DNA of 9,091 nucleotides from an uncultured Chthoniobacterales bacterium (GTDB taxonomy: Bacteria > Verrucomicrobiota > Verrucomicrobiae > Chthoniobacterales > UBA10450), in NCBI GenBank assembly GCA_955652855.1, contig CATPCN010000729.1, positions 1 to 9,091 of the forward strand, written 5' to 3'. Each line of letters opens with the position of its first letter. The stretch's first letter is position 1. The notes beneath the pieces are model-generated. The model did no database searches, was not told the DNA's origin, and was given only the letters and a program-made list of their open reading frames with translations. Shown here piece after piece: positions 1 through 5,983 of this stretch. The position numbers and the translations under genes were made by a program.

Positions 1-881
1 GACACGAACACTCCGCCGTTCGGCCGATCGTTCACTAGCGTGTTGTGCGATAGGTAGAGCTCGTTGCGGGGCCAGCGAAGGCCTTCGGAGCCGAAGGTTA
101 CGATCGTCGAGTTTTCCGCGGCGGGCCCTTTCTCGATCAAGTTTCCGATGACGACCGCAATACCGCCATCCGAGAAATCGAGCTCGTAGCTAGACGTGCC
201 GTTCTCGCCCGAAAGGCGGTTGTAGAGGACTTTAATTTCACGCGCGCGGGACTTCAAGAGGTGGCCGACGCGGGACGGGCCGATGTAGCTGCCGTGCACG
301 AGCACGCGCCGACCCCAGACGTAGACGTTGTGGCTGTAGCCGTCTCCGGCGCCGTTGCGAAGGAATTCGGAGTTATGGATCTCGAGTTCGGAGTCATCGG
401 CCCCGCCCATGATTCCGTTTTCGTTGTCTTCGAAACGACAGCTACGAACGACGAGCCGGCCGCGTTCGAATCGAATCCCAGCGCCATTTTTGTCGGACAC
501 GCGCGCGCCGACAAATTCTATGTTTTCGATCGTGATGTCGTCCCCGCGAACGACCCAGATCGCCTTGCCCTCCGCCGACGCGCCACCGGCGATCAAACGT
601 GGCCGACCGTTCAAACCGCGGATCGTGAGATGCGGTTGCGTCCACACCGCGACGTCGCCGACGTAATCACCTGCCTCGATCTCGATCGTGTCCCCGTCCC
701 GCGCGATGCGGGCCGCGTCAGCGATTTTCGTAACCCGCTGACCGCTACCCACTCGTATGACCCTCGGGCTCAGCAAGACTTCGCTCCGGGCGCCGATCGC
801 ATCGTTGGCGCCCGACGCTGGTGCGAACGACGCGAGCATCAGCACGATCATCGACGCCCACGTGACGATAATTTTTCGCAA
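1..881 (-). CDS. Secreted right-handed parallel beta-helix (pectate-lyase-fold) protein, incomplete at the 3' end
   Basis: The reverse strand is open from a TAA at 902-900 to the window edge, giving 293 visible residues. I chose TTG at 881 because it starts a good signal peptide: MRK, a hydrophobic stretch at residues 9-22 (MIVLMLASFA within it) and an A-S-G-A cleavage region near residue 25. The Shine-Dalgarno match is poor (AGG about 15 bases upstream). The mature part shows beta-helix rungs: an entry segment with DGDTIEIEAGDY (62-73), then repeating short strands such as LTIRGLNG (85-92), ITIENIEFVG (116-125), LVVRSCRFEDN (143-153), LEIHNSEFLRNG (166-177) and LYLSHNTLVND (275-285). The family includes polysaccharide lyases, epimerases and binding proteins. 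I see no residues that decide between them, so enzyme activity is not assigned. The gene lies 68 bases downstream of the asparagine-synthase-like gene on the same strand and may be co-transcribed. Expected location is periplasm or outside the cell. Confidence 0.85.
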   Translation of the reverse strand, partial: MRKIIVTWASMIVLMLASFAPASGANDAIGARSEVLLSPRVIRVGSGQRVTKIADAARIARDGDTIEIEAGDYVGDVAVWTQPHLTIRGLNGRPRLIAGGASAEGKAIWVVRGDDITIENIEFVGARVSDKNGAGIRFERGRLVVRSCRFEDNENGIMGGADDSELEIHNSEFLRNGAGDGYSHNVYVWGRRVLVHGSYIGPSRVGHLLKSRAREIKVLYNRLSGENGTSSYELDFSDGGIAVVIGNLIEKGPAAENSTIVTFGSEGLRWPRNELYLSHNTLVNDRPNGGVFV

Positions 882-949
882 TGTATTAATGACGTGCCTT
901 TAGCTTCGACGACCGATCGCCGCTGCGATGACGTCGCGTCCGCATCCGG

Positions 950-2770
950 TCAATCCACGCGGAAAGCGGGTTGATGCCGCCGCAGCCACTGTTCGAGCAT
1001 CATCAGTTGCCAGGCCATCTCACCGTAATAGCCCGGATGATCCGGAAGAAAGCGGGAAAACAGTCGATCGACGAAGTCGTGCCGAACGACTTGGCGATCG
1101 CCCAAGGCGCGTGCCGAGGAGCGGGCGAGCTCGTGCAGCGGGCCATACTGCAGCATCCAGACGCCGAACGGAAGGCCGAATCCGTGTTTCTTCTTTGCGA
1201 TGGTTTCGCGCGGCAAGAAATCGCTGAGTGCCTCCTTGAAGAACCAGCGGAGCTGCAAGCCGCGCAACTTGTACGACGGGGCAAGCTGCAGCGAGAAATC
1301 GACCAGCTCATCGTCAAGCAAAGGAAATCCGACATCGACGCCCGCCAGCGATGCCGTCCCGACGACTTTCGGCAGGTCGTTTTCGGCGAGCGTGTAGCGC
1401 CAATCGAACGCAAGCATTCGATTGATCAGGCTGCGCGATCGCGTTTGACCCCAGACTTCCCGCTGCGCGCGCGGCTGGAGGTCCGGATCCACGCGCTCGC
1501 GCATGACGGGCGAGAGCACCTCGTCGATGCCCAGCCGCATCAGCAAATTGTAGGTTTGCAGGCGGTCGGGCATCGGAACCTTGGCTTGATTGACGTAGCT
1601 TCCGATCTTCCGCGTCAACGGCGCCCGCGTGAGCGGCGCGGTGGCGGAAAATGCCGGTTCGATCAAGTTGCTGCGAATCACGTCGGGAATCGCGTTGTAC
1701 CAACCGAAGACGCGTTGCTTGGCGTAGCGTGAATTGCCGCCGAACAGCTCGTCGCCGCCATCGCCGGCCAGCACCCGGTTCACGCCGTGCTCTCGGGCGA
1801 GCTGCGCGCAGCGAAAGGCTGGTAATGCCGAGGAATTCCCGAACGGCTGATCGTAATGCGCGGCCACGATTGGGATGCTTGCGACCAACTCCGCGGGTGT
1901 CAGGTAGTGCTCGTGATGCTCGGCACCGAAATGGCGGGCGGCAATCCGCGCATATTCCATTTCGTCGTAGCCCTCGGCATCGAATCCGATCGAGAACGCG
2001 CGCGCGGGCCGCCCCGTGATTGCGCCCAGCATGCCGGCCACCGTCGAGCTGTCGGTGCCGCCGCTCAAGAAACAGCCCACTTGGTCGCTGCACAGCTGAC
2101 GCTCGACGACCACGCGCAAGAGATGCCGGAATTCGTCCCGCAGGCGCGCGAACGGCAGCTGCGCCTGCTCGACGAATTCGGGTTTCCACCACCGCGCCAC
2201 GACGATCTCGCCGCCGGCGGAAGCAAGCACGTAATGCCCGGCGGGCACGCGATGCACGCCACGAAAGACCGTCCGCGGCGCGGCAATGCAGTGCAGGTAA
2301 AGGAGATCGAATAGCGATTGCGGCTCGAGGCCGGCGGCGGGATCGATTCGATCGGCGCGTTCCGCGAATTCGACGGCCATTCCATTCCATCGATAGCATA
2401 GCGTGCGAATTGCGAATCGATCCACCGCAAGAAACGTCCTGTCGTCGCCGGCGCGTATCACCACGGCAAACGGACCGGCGACGCGGGTCGGCGCGGCGGT
2501 ACCATGGCGCGCGAATGCCGCGCCCCATGCCCTCGCGGCGCCTCGCTCGGTCGCGATTGTGGCCAGGGCCTGATCCAGAAAGCGCGGGTCGCCGACGCAA
2601 AACGGGACGTCGATGGCCGCTGCGGCTTCGGAACAATCTGACGAGGTCGTCAAGGACACTCGCCGGACGTGGCAAGCAGCAAAATCCCCGGGGCTACGGG
2701 CAAGCCGCCGTCGCGGCCGCCTTCGATCGAGGGCCGCCCCGCCCATCGACCGCCCCCGGCGCAGACGCAC
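950..2770 (-). CDS. Asparagine-synthase-like amidotransferase with degenerate glutaminase domain
   Basis: This 606-residue frame (GTG at 2770) carries a clear asparagine synthase C-terminal domain. The ATP pyrophosphatase loop is SGGTDSS (236-242, usually SGGLDSS), followed by GDGGDELFGGNSRY (336-349) and a late KKKHGFGLPFGVWM. The N-terminal glutaminase domain is recognisable only from about residue 55: VGDPRFLD sits where the usual NGE motif lies, then GPFAVVI and LAVDRFAIRTLCYR. No N-terminal MCG or equivalent cysteine nucleophile is visible. The SGGxDS position matches ordinary AsnB, so total length is normal, but residues 1-37 are strikingly arginine-rich and probably not the true N-terminus. 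Alternatives are a later start (GTG at 2659) or a frameshift near 2650-2665 from another frame. Similar proteins occur in XrtA/PEP-CTERM polysaccharide clusters. The likely role is ATP-dependent amidation of a carboxyl group, using ammonia or another amine. The substrate is unknown, and true asparagine synthesis seems less likely in this context. Confidence 0.88.
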   Translation of the reverse strand: MRLRRGRSMGGAALDRRRPRRRLARSPGDFAACHVRRVSLTTSSDCSEAAAAIDVPFCVGDPRFLDQALATIATERGAARAWGAAFARHGTAAPTRVAGPFAVVIRAGDDRTFLAVDRFAIRTLCYRWNGMAVEFAERADRIDPAAGLEPQSLFDLLYLHCIAAPRTVFRGVHRVPAGHYVLASAGGEIVVARWWKPEFVEQAQLPFARLRDEFRHLLRVVVERQLCSDQVGCFLSGGTDSSTVAGMLGAITGRPARAFSIGFDAEGYDEMEYARIAARHFGAEHHEHYLTPAELVASIPIVAAHYDQPFGNSSALPAFRCAQLAREHGVNRVLAGDGGDELFGGNSRYAKQRVFGWYNAIPDVIRSNLIEPAFSATAPLTRAPLTRKIGSYVNQAKVPMPDRLQTYNLLMRLGIDEVLSPVMRERVDPDLQPRAQREVWGQTRSRSLINRMLAFDWRYTLAENDLPKVVGTASLAGVDVGFPLLDDELVDFSLQLAPSYKLRGLQLRWFFKEALSDFLPRETIAKKKHGFGLPFGVWMLQYGPLHELARSSARALGDRQVVRHDFVDRLFSRFLPDHPGYYGEMAWQLMMLEQWLRRHQPAFRVD

Positions 2771-3071
2771 AAGACCAAACGTTCGGATATGCTGGTACGC
2801 ATGTTGCGTATTCTATCTGGTGCGACCAGCCGGCGTGCCGACGCCAAGCAGCCGTATTGCGTCCGATCATCCCGTCGTCCTGCCCGGAACGAGGGAGTTC
2901 GCGTCGCTCCGAGACCGGGCAGCGACCGCGCATCGTATTTCTCTGGGCGCGGGAGATGGAGCGTGATGGCATGATGGGCGATCGGCTGTGTTTTCAAAGG
3001 ATTGAAGTGCTCGTACTCCGAATTCCCACGCGTGCGGACGATCATGCCGCGCCGTTTTGCAATCCGTCGTC
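2771..3071. other. Divergent intergenic region between the amidotransferase and heptose operons
   Basis: These 301 bases separate leftward and rightward transcription units, so they should hold both promoters. I see no convincing gene. Open frames crossing it have no recognisable domain and run into the flanking genes out of frame. The clearest elements are a TAGAAT -10-like hexamer and a 13-base palindrome, listed separately. On the rightward side a TTGAAG (3002-3007) could be a -35 element, but I find no good -10 partner. No sigma-54 -24/-12 motif with correct spacing was found. The part next to the amidotransferase (2660-2802) may include its true N-terminal coding sequence in another frame. 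Confidence 0.5.
2810..2829 (-). promoter_or_regulatory. Possible -10 element with an adjacent palindrome upstream of the amidotransferase gene
   Basis: On the reverse strand TAGAAT (2815-2810) matches the -10 consensus at five of six positions and lies about 40 bases ahead of the GTG at 2770. Directly upstream is a perfect inverted repeat, CTGGT-GCG-ACCAG (2817-2829), with another CTGGT at 2792-2796. The palindrome falls in the spacer where a repressor could sit. I find no -35 hexamer at normal distance, so this is only a candidate. If transcription starts near 2803, an ATG at 2802 would be nearly leaderless. Confidence 0.2.
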
Positions 3072-4106
3072 ATGCTGATTCGCGCGCGCGCGCCCTTGCG
3101 CCTGGGCCTGGCGGGCGGCGGGACCGATCTTTCTCCGTATTGCGAGCGATTCGGCGGGGCCATTCTCAATGCCACGATCGACCAGTATGCGTACGCAACG
3201 CTAGAACCGTTGTCTGGTACAACCGTCCACTTCGTCGCCGCTGATGTGGGATTCGAGGAATCCGATGCAGCCGACCCGGACGGGGTTACCCTGGGCGGCC
3301 CGGCATTGCTTCATCGGGCCGTGTACCGACGCATCGCCCGCGATTTTCTCGGTGGTAAGCCTTATCCGTGTCGCCTGACCACCTATTGCGAGGCGCCCCC
3401 CGGGTCGGGCCTCGGATCGTCGTCGACGATGGTCGTCGCGATGGTGAAGGCCTTCGTCGAGGCGCTCTCGCTTCCTCTGGGTGAATACGACATTGCCTAT
3501 CTCGCCTTCTCGATCGAGAGAATGGATGCCGCCCTGCGGGGTGGGCGGCAGGATCAGTACGCCGCGACCTTTGGCGGGTTCAATTTCATCGAATTCTTCG
3601 CTGGGGAGCGCGTTGTCGTCAATCCGCTTCGCGTCAAGAACTGGGTATTGTCGGAGCTCGAAGCGTCCCTTGTCCTGTTCTATACCGGAGTGTCACGGTC
3701 GTCGGCCGAGATCATCGCGGAGCAGACTTTGAACGTCTCAAGCAGCGCTCCGCAGTCAATGGAGGCGATGCATCAGCTGAAGGCCGACGCGTACGTGATG
3801 AAAGAAGCCGTGCTGAAGGGAGATTTCCGGACGTTCGCGACAGTGCTGAACCGTTCATGGGAAGCGAAGAAGCGCACGGCGGCATGCATTTCCAATGAAC
3901 GTATCGACCGGCTGTTCGACATTGCGCTATCAGCGGGCGCAGTGGCGGGCAAGATCTCTGGGGCAGGGGGCGGCGGGTTCATCACGTTCGTTGTCGACCC
4001 ACGCCGAAGGCTCGACGTGATTCGCCGCCTCGAATTGGAGGAGGGCCGAGTGATGACCTGCTCGTTCACCAAGCGCGGCACGGAAGGATGGAGGATCGAA
4101 TCGTGA
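3072..4106 (+). CDS. hddA: D-glycero-alpha-D-manno-heptose 7-phosphate kinase (GHMP kinase, HddA)
   Basis: HddA phosphorylates D-glycero-D-manno-heptose 7-phosphate at the alpha-anomeric O1, giving the 1,7-bisphosphate on the way to GDP-heptose in the cytoplasm. The 344-residue product has the GHMP kinase layout: an N-terminal substrate segment PLRLGLAGGGTDLS (8-21), GGAILNATIDQYAYAT (28-43), the ATP-binding loop PPGSGLGSSST (109-119), ERMDAALRGGRQDQY (149-163) and the C-terminal motif KISGAGGGGF (294-303). These are characteristic of HddA rather than of galactokinase or mevalonate kinase. I start at ATG 3072 because the family normally begins just before R-x-R-A-P-L-R-L-G-L-A-G-G-G. TTG at 3057 would add five residues, and neither start has a good ribosome site. 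Length fits the family. The end overlaps gmhA by four bases (GTGA), so it opens the heptose operon. Confidence 0.93.
   Translation: MLIRARAPLRLGLAGGGTDLSPYCERFGGAILNATIDQYAYATLEPLSGTTVHFVAADVGFEESDAADPDGVTLGGPALLHRAVYRRIARDFLGGKPYPCRLTTYCEAPPGSGLGSSSTMVVAMVKAFVEALSLPLGEYDIAYLAFSIERMDAALRGGRQDQYAATFGGFNFIEFFAGERVVVNPLRVKNWVLSELEASLVLFYTGVSRSSAEIIAEQTLNVSSSAPQSMEAMHQLKADAYVMKEAVLKGDFRTFATVLNRSWEAKKRTAACISNERIDRLFDIALSAGAVAGKISGAGGGGFITFVVDPRRRLDVIRRLELEEGRVMTCSFTKRGTEGWRIES
4090..4094 (+). promoter_or_regulatory. Ribosome binding site deciding the gmhA start
   Basis: GGAGG lies 8 bases before the GTG at 4103, an ideal spacing. It overlaps the in-frame ATG at 4088, whose own upstream GGAAGG directly abuts it with no spacer. 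This favours GTG 4103 as the gmhA start and gives the usual GTGA overlap with the hddA stop. The site lies inside the hddA coding sequence, which suggests translational coupling. Confidence 0.7.
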
Positions 4107-4690
4107 GTTATACCCAAGCCGAAATTGCCAAAACGATAGAAGTGATGCAGGCGATGCACGGCGATCCCGCGCTCATTGACGTCGTAAACGCCGTGGGCGC
4201 AGCGTGCAGCAAGTCCATCGGCGCCGGCGGGAAAGTGATGTTTTGCGGCAACGGCGGGAGCGCCGCCGATTGCCAACATCTCGCAGCCGAGTTGGTCGGA
4301 AAGCTTGTATTCGATCGCCCTGGAATGTCCGGCCTGGCGTTGACCGTGGATACGTCGGCACTCACCGCCGTGGGCAACGATTTCGGCTATGAGTTTGTGT
4401 TCTCGCGGCAAATCGAGGCGCTCGGGCGGCCGGGCGACGTGCTGGTCGGCATCTCGACGTCGGGACGATCGAAGAACGTTGTTCGGGCCATGGACGCGGC
4501 GCGCGCGAAGGCGATCGTGAACGTGGCGATGACCGGTTCGAGTCGCGGGCCGATGGCGGAGCTCGCGGACTACTGGATCGCGGTCCCGCACACGGAGACC
4601 CAGAAGATTCAGGAGGGCCACATCGTGCTCGGCCACATATTCTGCGCGCTCGTCGAAAATGCGATTCACGGATCGCGTCGCCGCGCGTGA
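4103..4690 (+). CDS. gmhA: Sedoheptulose 7-phosphate isomerase (GmhA, SIS domain)
   Basis: GmhA converts sedoheptulose 7-phosphate to D-glycero-D-manno-heptose 7-phosphate, the committed first step of heptose synthesis. The 195-residue product is one SIS domain of normal length. CGNGGSAADCQH (48-59) is the phosphate-binding loop, and ISTSGRSKNV (117-126) is the second serine-rich loop. Residues matching the E. coli zinc-site ligands H61, E65, Q172 and H180 are present as H59, E63, Q170 and H178, including the exact eight-residue spacing between the last two, so the enzyme looks fully active. GTG at 4103 is preferred over ATG 4088 because of a GGAGG eight bases upstream and the four-base overlap with hddA. 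The stop is four bases before the hddC start. All neighbours act in the same pathway, which rules out a generic SIS sugar isomerase. Confidence 0.94.
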   Translation: MSYTQAEIAKTIEVMQAMHGDPALIDVVNAVGAACSKSIGAGGKVMFCGNGGSAADCQHLAAELVGKLVFDRPGMSGLALTVDTSALTAVGNDFGYEFVFSRQIEALGRPGDVLVGISTSGRSKNVVRAMDAARAKAIVNVAMTGSSRGPMAELADYWIAVPHTETQKIQEGHIVLGHIFCALVENAIHGSRRRA

Positions 4691-4694
4691 TCGG

Positions 4695-5375
4695 ATGGAG
4701 GCGATCATTCTTGCCGGCGGGCTGGGGACGCGCCTTCGTCCCGTCGTGCCCGAGGTTCCGAAATCGCTTGCTCCGGTGGCCTCGCGCCCGTTTCTCGCCA
4801 TTGTTCTCGATAGACTTCGGCGACAGGGCATTACATCGTTTGTGCTATCGGTGGGCTACCGGCACGAGCTCATCCAAGAGGCGTTCGGAAAATCGTACGA
4901 AGGATTGCCGGTCCGCTATGCGGTCGAGCGCGAGCCCCTCGGTACCGGTGGTGCGATTCGATTCGCGGCGACGCAGTGCACCGGCCACGACGTGGTGATC
5001 GTCAATGGCGACAGCTACGTCGAGGCCGACGTGCGAAAGTTGCAGGATCGGCATCGCCGGAGTCGGGCGCGGCTCACGGTTTGCACCGTTGCGGTGCCCG
5101 ACGCAGGACGCTATGGAGCCTTGCAGGTCGCCGGCGACCGCATTGTGGGTTTCATGGAAAAGGGAACGGGACCGGGCTTGATCAATGCCGGCATGTACTT
5201 GATGCGACGAGACCTGCTCGAAACGATGACGCTTCCCGCCGCATTTTCGTTTGAACGCGACGTTCTGGCGGCCTGCCTCAGCGAAATCGATCCCCATGCG
5301 CTCCTGGTCGAGGGAAAATTTATCGACATCGGTGTGCCGGAGGACTACGCGAGGGCGCAGGATTTGTTCGCGTGA
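4695..5375 (+). CDS. hddC: D-glycero-alpha-D-manno-heptose 1-phosphate guanylyltransferase (HddC)
   Basis: This 226-residue nucleotidyltransferase should join heptose 1-phosphate and GTP to make GDP-D-glycero-alpha-D-manno-heptose, the activated donor. The signature LAGGLGTRLR (6-15) binds the nucleotide, with VPKSLAPV (21-28) completing the sugar-phosphate nucleotidyltransferase motif. Next come EPLGTGGAI (80-88), NGDSYVEAD (104-112) holding the metal-binding aspartate, NAGMYLM (164-170) and the C-terminal FIDIGVPEDYARAQ (209-222). There is no C-terminal hexapeptide or isomerase domain, as expected for the short HddC type. I start at ATG 4695, directly before the E-A-I-I-L-A-G-G motif. An ATG at 4659 would add twelve residues inside gmhA. 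GTP as the nucleotide is inferred from the hddA/gmhA/gmhB context, since sequence alone does not separate it well from other short transferases. The stop overlaps gmhB by four bases. Confidence 0.88.
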   Translation: MEAIILAGGLGTRLRPVVPEVPKSLAPVASRPFLAIVLDRLRRQGITSFVLSVGYRHELIQEAFGKSYEGLPVRYAVEREPLGTGGAIRFAATQCTGHDVVIVNGDSYVEADVRKLQDRHRRSRARLTVCTVAVPDAGRYGALQVAGDRIVGFMEKGTGPGLINAGMYLMRRDLLETMTLPAAFSFERDVLAACLSEIDPHALLVEGKFIDIGVPEDYARAQDLFA

Positions 5376-5968
5376 ACGTGACGACGGCGCTGCGACCAGC
5401 ATTGTTCTTCGACCGCGACGGTGTCGTGAACGTGGATCACGGGTACTGCCATCGAATCGAGGATTTTCAGTGGATTCCGGGAATCTTCGAAACGATTCGT
5501 TTGGCGCGCGATCTTGGCTTGGCCACCGTCGTCGTTACCAACCAGGCGGGCATCGGCCGCGGACTCTATACCGAGACGCAATTTGCGGAATTGACGGAGT
5601 GGATGAAGGCGCGTTTCGTCGCGATGGGAGCTCCGCTCGAAGCGGTATACCACTGTCCGTTTCATCCCGACGGGGTCCCGCCGTACAACGTGGAGTCACC
5701 GTTGCGAAAACCCGCGCCCGGCATGCTGCTCAAAGCGGCGCTCGATCTAGGGCTCGATCTTGCCGCGTCCGTCATGGTCGGAGACCGTGAATCCGATATC
5801 GAGGCGGGTCGGCGCGCGGGCGTGCGGCGAACGGCGCTGTTCTGCACCGGCGAAGTGCCGGCGACCGAGGCCGACGCGATCTTGATCGGGCACGGGCAGG
5901 CACGGGCTTGGATCTCCGCGACGTTCGGCGCAACGCCCGATGGCGATCCGCGTCCAACCGCCGCATAA
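5372..5968 (+). CDS. gmhB: D-glycero-D-manno-heptose 1,7-bisphosphate 7-phosphatase (GmhB, HAD family)
   Basis: GmhB removes the 7-phosphate from heptose 1,7-bisphosphate, making the substrate of HddC. The 198-residue product has the HAD phosphatase motifs in order: FFDRDGVVN (12-20, nucleophile D14 and acid/base D16), VVTNQAGIGRG (54-64, motif II), LRKPAPGM (111-118, motif III lysine K113) and VMVGDRESDIEAG (134-146, motif IV aspartates). It lacks a large cap domain, as normal for GmhB. The zinc loop is altered. E. coli has C-P-H-H-P and C-D-C-R-K-P, while here they read C95-P-F-H-P and S109-P-L-R-K-P, so three of four ligands are gone. Zinc-less relatives exist in the HAD histidinol/heptose phosphatase group. 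GTG at 5372 forms a GTGA overlap with the hddC stop and has AGGA at 5359-5362. A second in-frame GTG at 5378 is possible. Operon context favours GmhB over histidinol phosphatase. Confidence 0.9.
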   Translation: MNVTTALRPALFFDRDGVVNVDHGYCHRIEDFQWIPGIFETIRLARDLGLATVVVTNQAGIGRGLYTETQFAELTEWMKARFVAMGAPLEAVYHCPFHPDGVPPYNVESPLRKPAPGMLLKAALDLGLDLAASVMVGDRESDIEAGRRAGVRRTALFCTGEVPATEADAILIGHGQARAWISATFGATPDGDPRPTAA

Positions 5969-5983
5969 CCGACACTCGAGAGT

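Noticed and set aside
261..974. Rightward open frame of 237 codons
   Set aside because: It is antisense to the beta-helix gene, which has a signal peptide and repeated strand motifs; this frame has no recognisable domain.
971..1732. Rightward open frame of 253 codons
   Set aside because: Antisense to the conserved C-terminal part of the amidotransferase, with no domain of its own.
1314..2675. Leftward open frame of 453 codons inside the amidotransferase gene
   Set aside because: Extremely arginine-rich shadow frame; the overlapping frame has the asparagine synthase motifs.
2967..2982. TGGCATG as a sigma-54 -24 element ahead of hddA
   Set aside because: No TTGC-like -12 element at the required distance.
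3002..3244. Rightward open frame starting TTG after AAAGGA
   Set aside because: The ribosome-site-like sequence abuts the start, the protein is arginine-rich, and it overlaps the hddA N-terminus out of frame.
3773..4831. Leftward open frame of 352 codons
   Set aside because: Antisense to hddA, gmhA and hddC, all with intact family motifs.
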